Of a stretch of 27,652 nucleotides of DNA, positions 27,532-27,652 are shown in pieces. The first letter of the stretch is position 1. Each line of letters opens with the position of its first letter. This DNA comes from Hypsibius dujardini. Its lineage: Eukaryota; Tardigrada; Eutardigrada; Parachela; Hypsibiidae. The notes beneath the pieces were generated by a model. It was given only the letters and a program-made list of their open reading frames with translations, had not been told where the DNA came from and did no database searches. The stretch lies in contig LRSR01009093.1 of the NCBI GenBank assembly GCA_001579985.1, positions 1-27,652 of the forward strand. Reading direction: 5' to 3'. The position numbers were made by a program, and so were the translations under genes.

Positions 27532-27652
27532 CGGTCTGTCTGTTTGTTCTCCCTTTGCTTGTCTGTTTGTCTTCGACTTCCTCTCCTCTTTGTCTGCCTG
27601 CCTGCTTGCCTGCCTGTCTGCCTCCCTGCCTCCCTGTCTGTCTGTCTGTCTG
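27532..27652. repeat. CTGT/CTGC array at the right edge
   Basis: CTGT, TTGT, CTGC and CTCC units running off the window. Confidence 0.9.

Noticed and set aside
1-27652. tRNA, rRNA or snRNA genes; autonomous transposase or reverse-transcriptase genes
   Set aside because: No cloverleaf with A/B boxes, no conserved rRNA segment and no transposase (DDE/D) or RT motif was recognised by reading. A tRNAscan or profile search could still find something.

Overview
This is a gene-rich piece of an invertebrate animal genome. Five genes have conserved animal protein families, many spliceosomal introns (54 bp to 2.7 kb), GT-AG junctions that keep frame, AATAAA signals and no operons. Two are inward-rectifier K+ channels (animal-type Kir) and one is the zeta subunit of AP-5. 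AP-5 is reported lost from insects and nematodes such as Drosophila and C. elegans, which argues against those groups. I cannot place the species further. The sequence is saturated with (CTGT)n/(CAGA)n and (GATT)n arrays and short palindromic elements.

Layout, left to right. 104-940 (+): last exon of a CIBAR/FAM92 BAR-domain gene. 1656-1920: 96-bp minisatellite. 1994-4542 (-): three-exon THAP zinc-finger gene whose first intron is packed with MITE-like elements. 5723-11809 (+): 10-exon Kir channel (Kir-A, 483 aa). 12124-16975 (-): complete 16-exon AP5Z1 (825 aa), tail to tail with Kir-A. 19053-23009 (+): 12-exon second Kir channel (Kir-B, 570 aa). 24287-24872/24925 (+): N-terminal exon of a PHLPP-like gene (Ras-associating domain), followed by either an intronic poly(A) site or a long repeat-filled intron running to the window end.

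The gene models were spliced by hand. In every internal model the exon lengths sum to a multiple of three and phases match at every junction, and Kir-A, Kir-B and AP5Z1 also align along their length with known family members. The two Kir genes are local duplicates with opposite residues at the pore position that sets rectification, and they share a CTGT array in the same intron. AP5Z1 sits between them on the other strand. There is no sign of a single pathway uniting the neighbours: Kir acts at the plasma membrane, AP5Z1 at late endosomes and lysosomes, CIBAR at membranes and cilium base, PHLPP in Akt/PKC dephosphorylation.

The non-coding part is the most unusual. About 17 CTGT/CAGA arrays avoid every exon and occur in both orientations. 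At least eight copies of one ~125-bp palindromic family, two ~150-bp TIR families with the same end design, and five further foldback or hairpin elements lie in introns and intergenic spacers.
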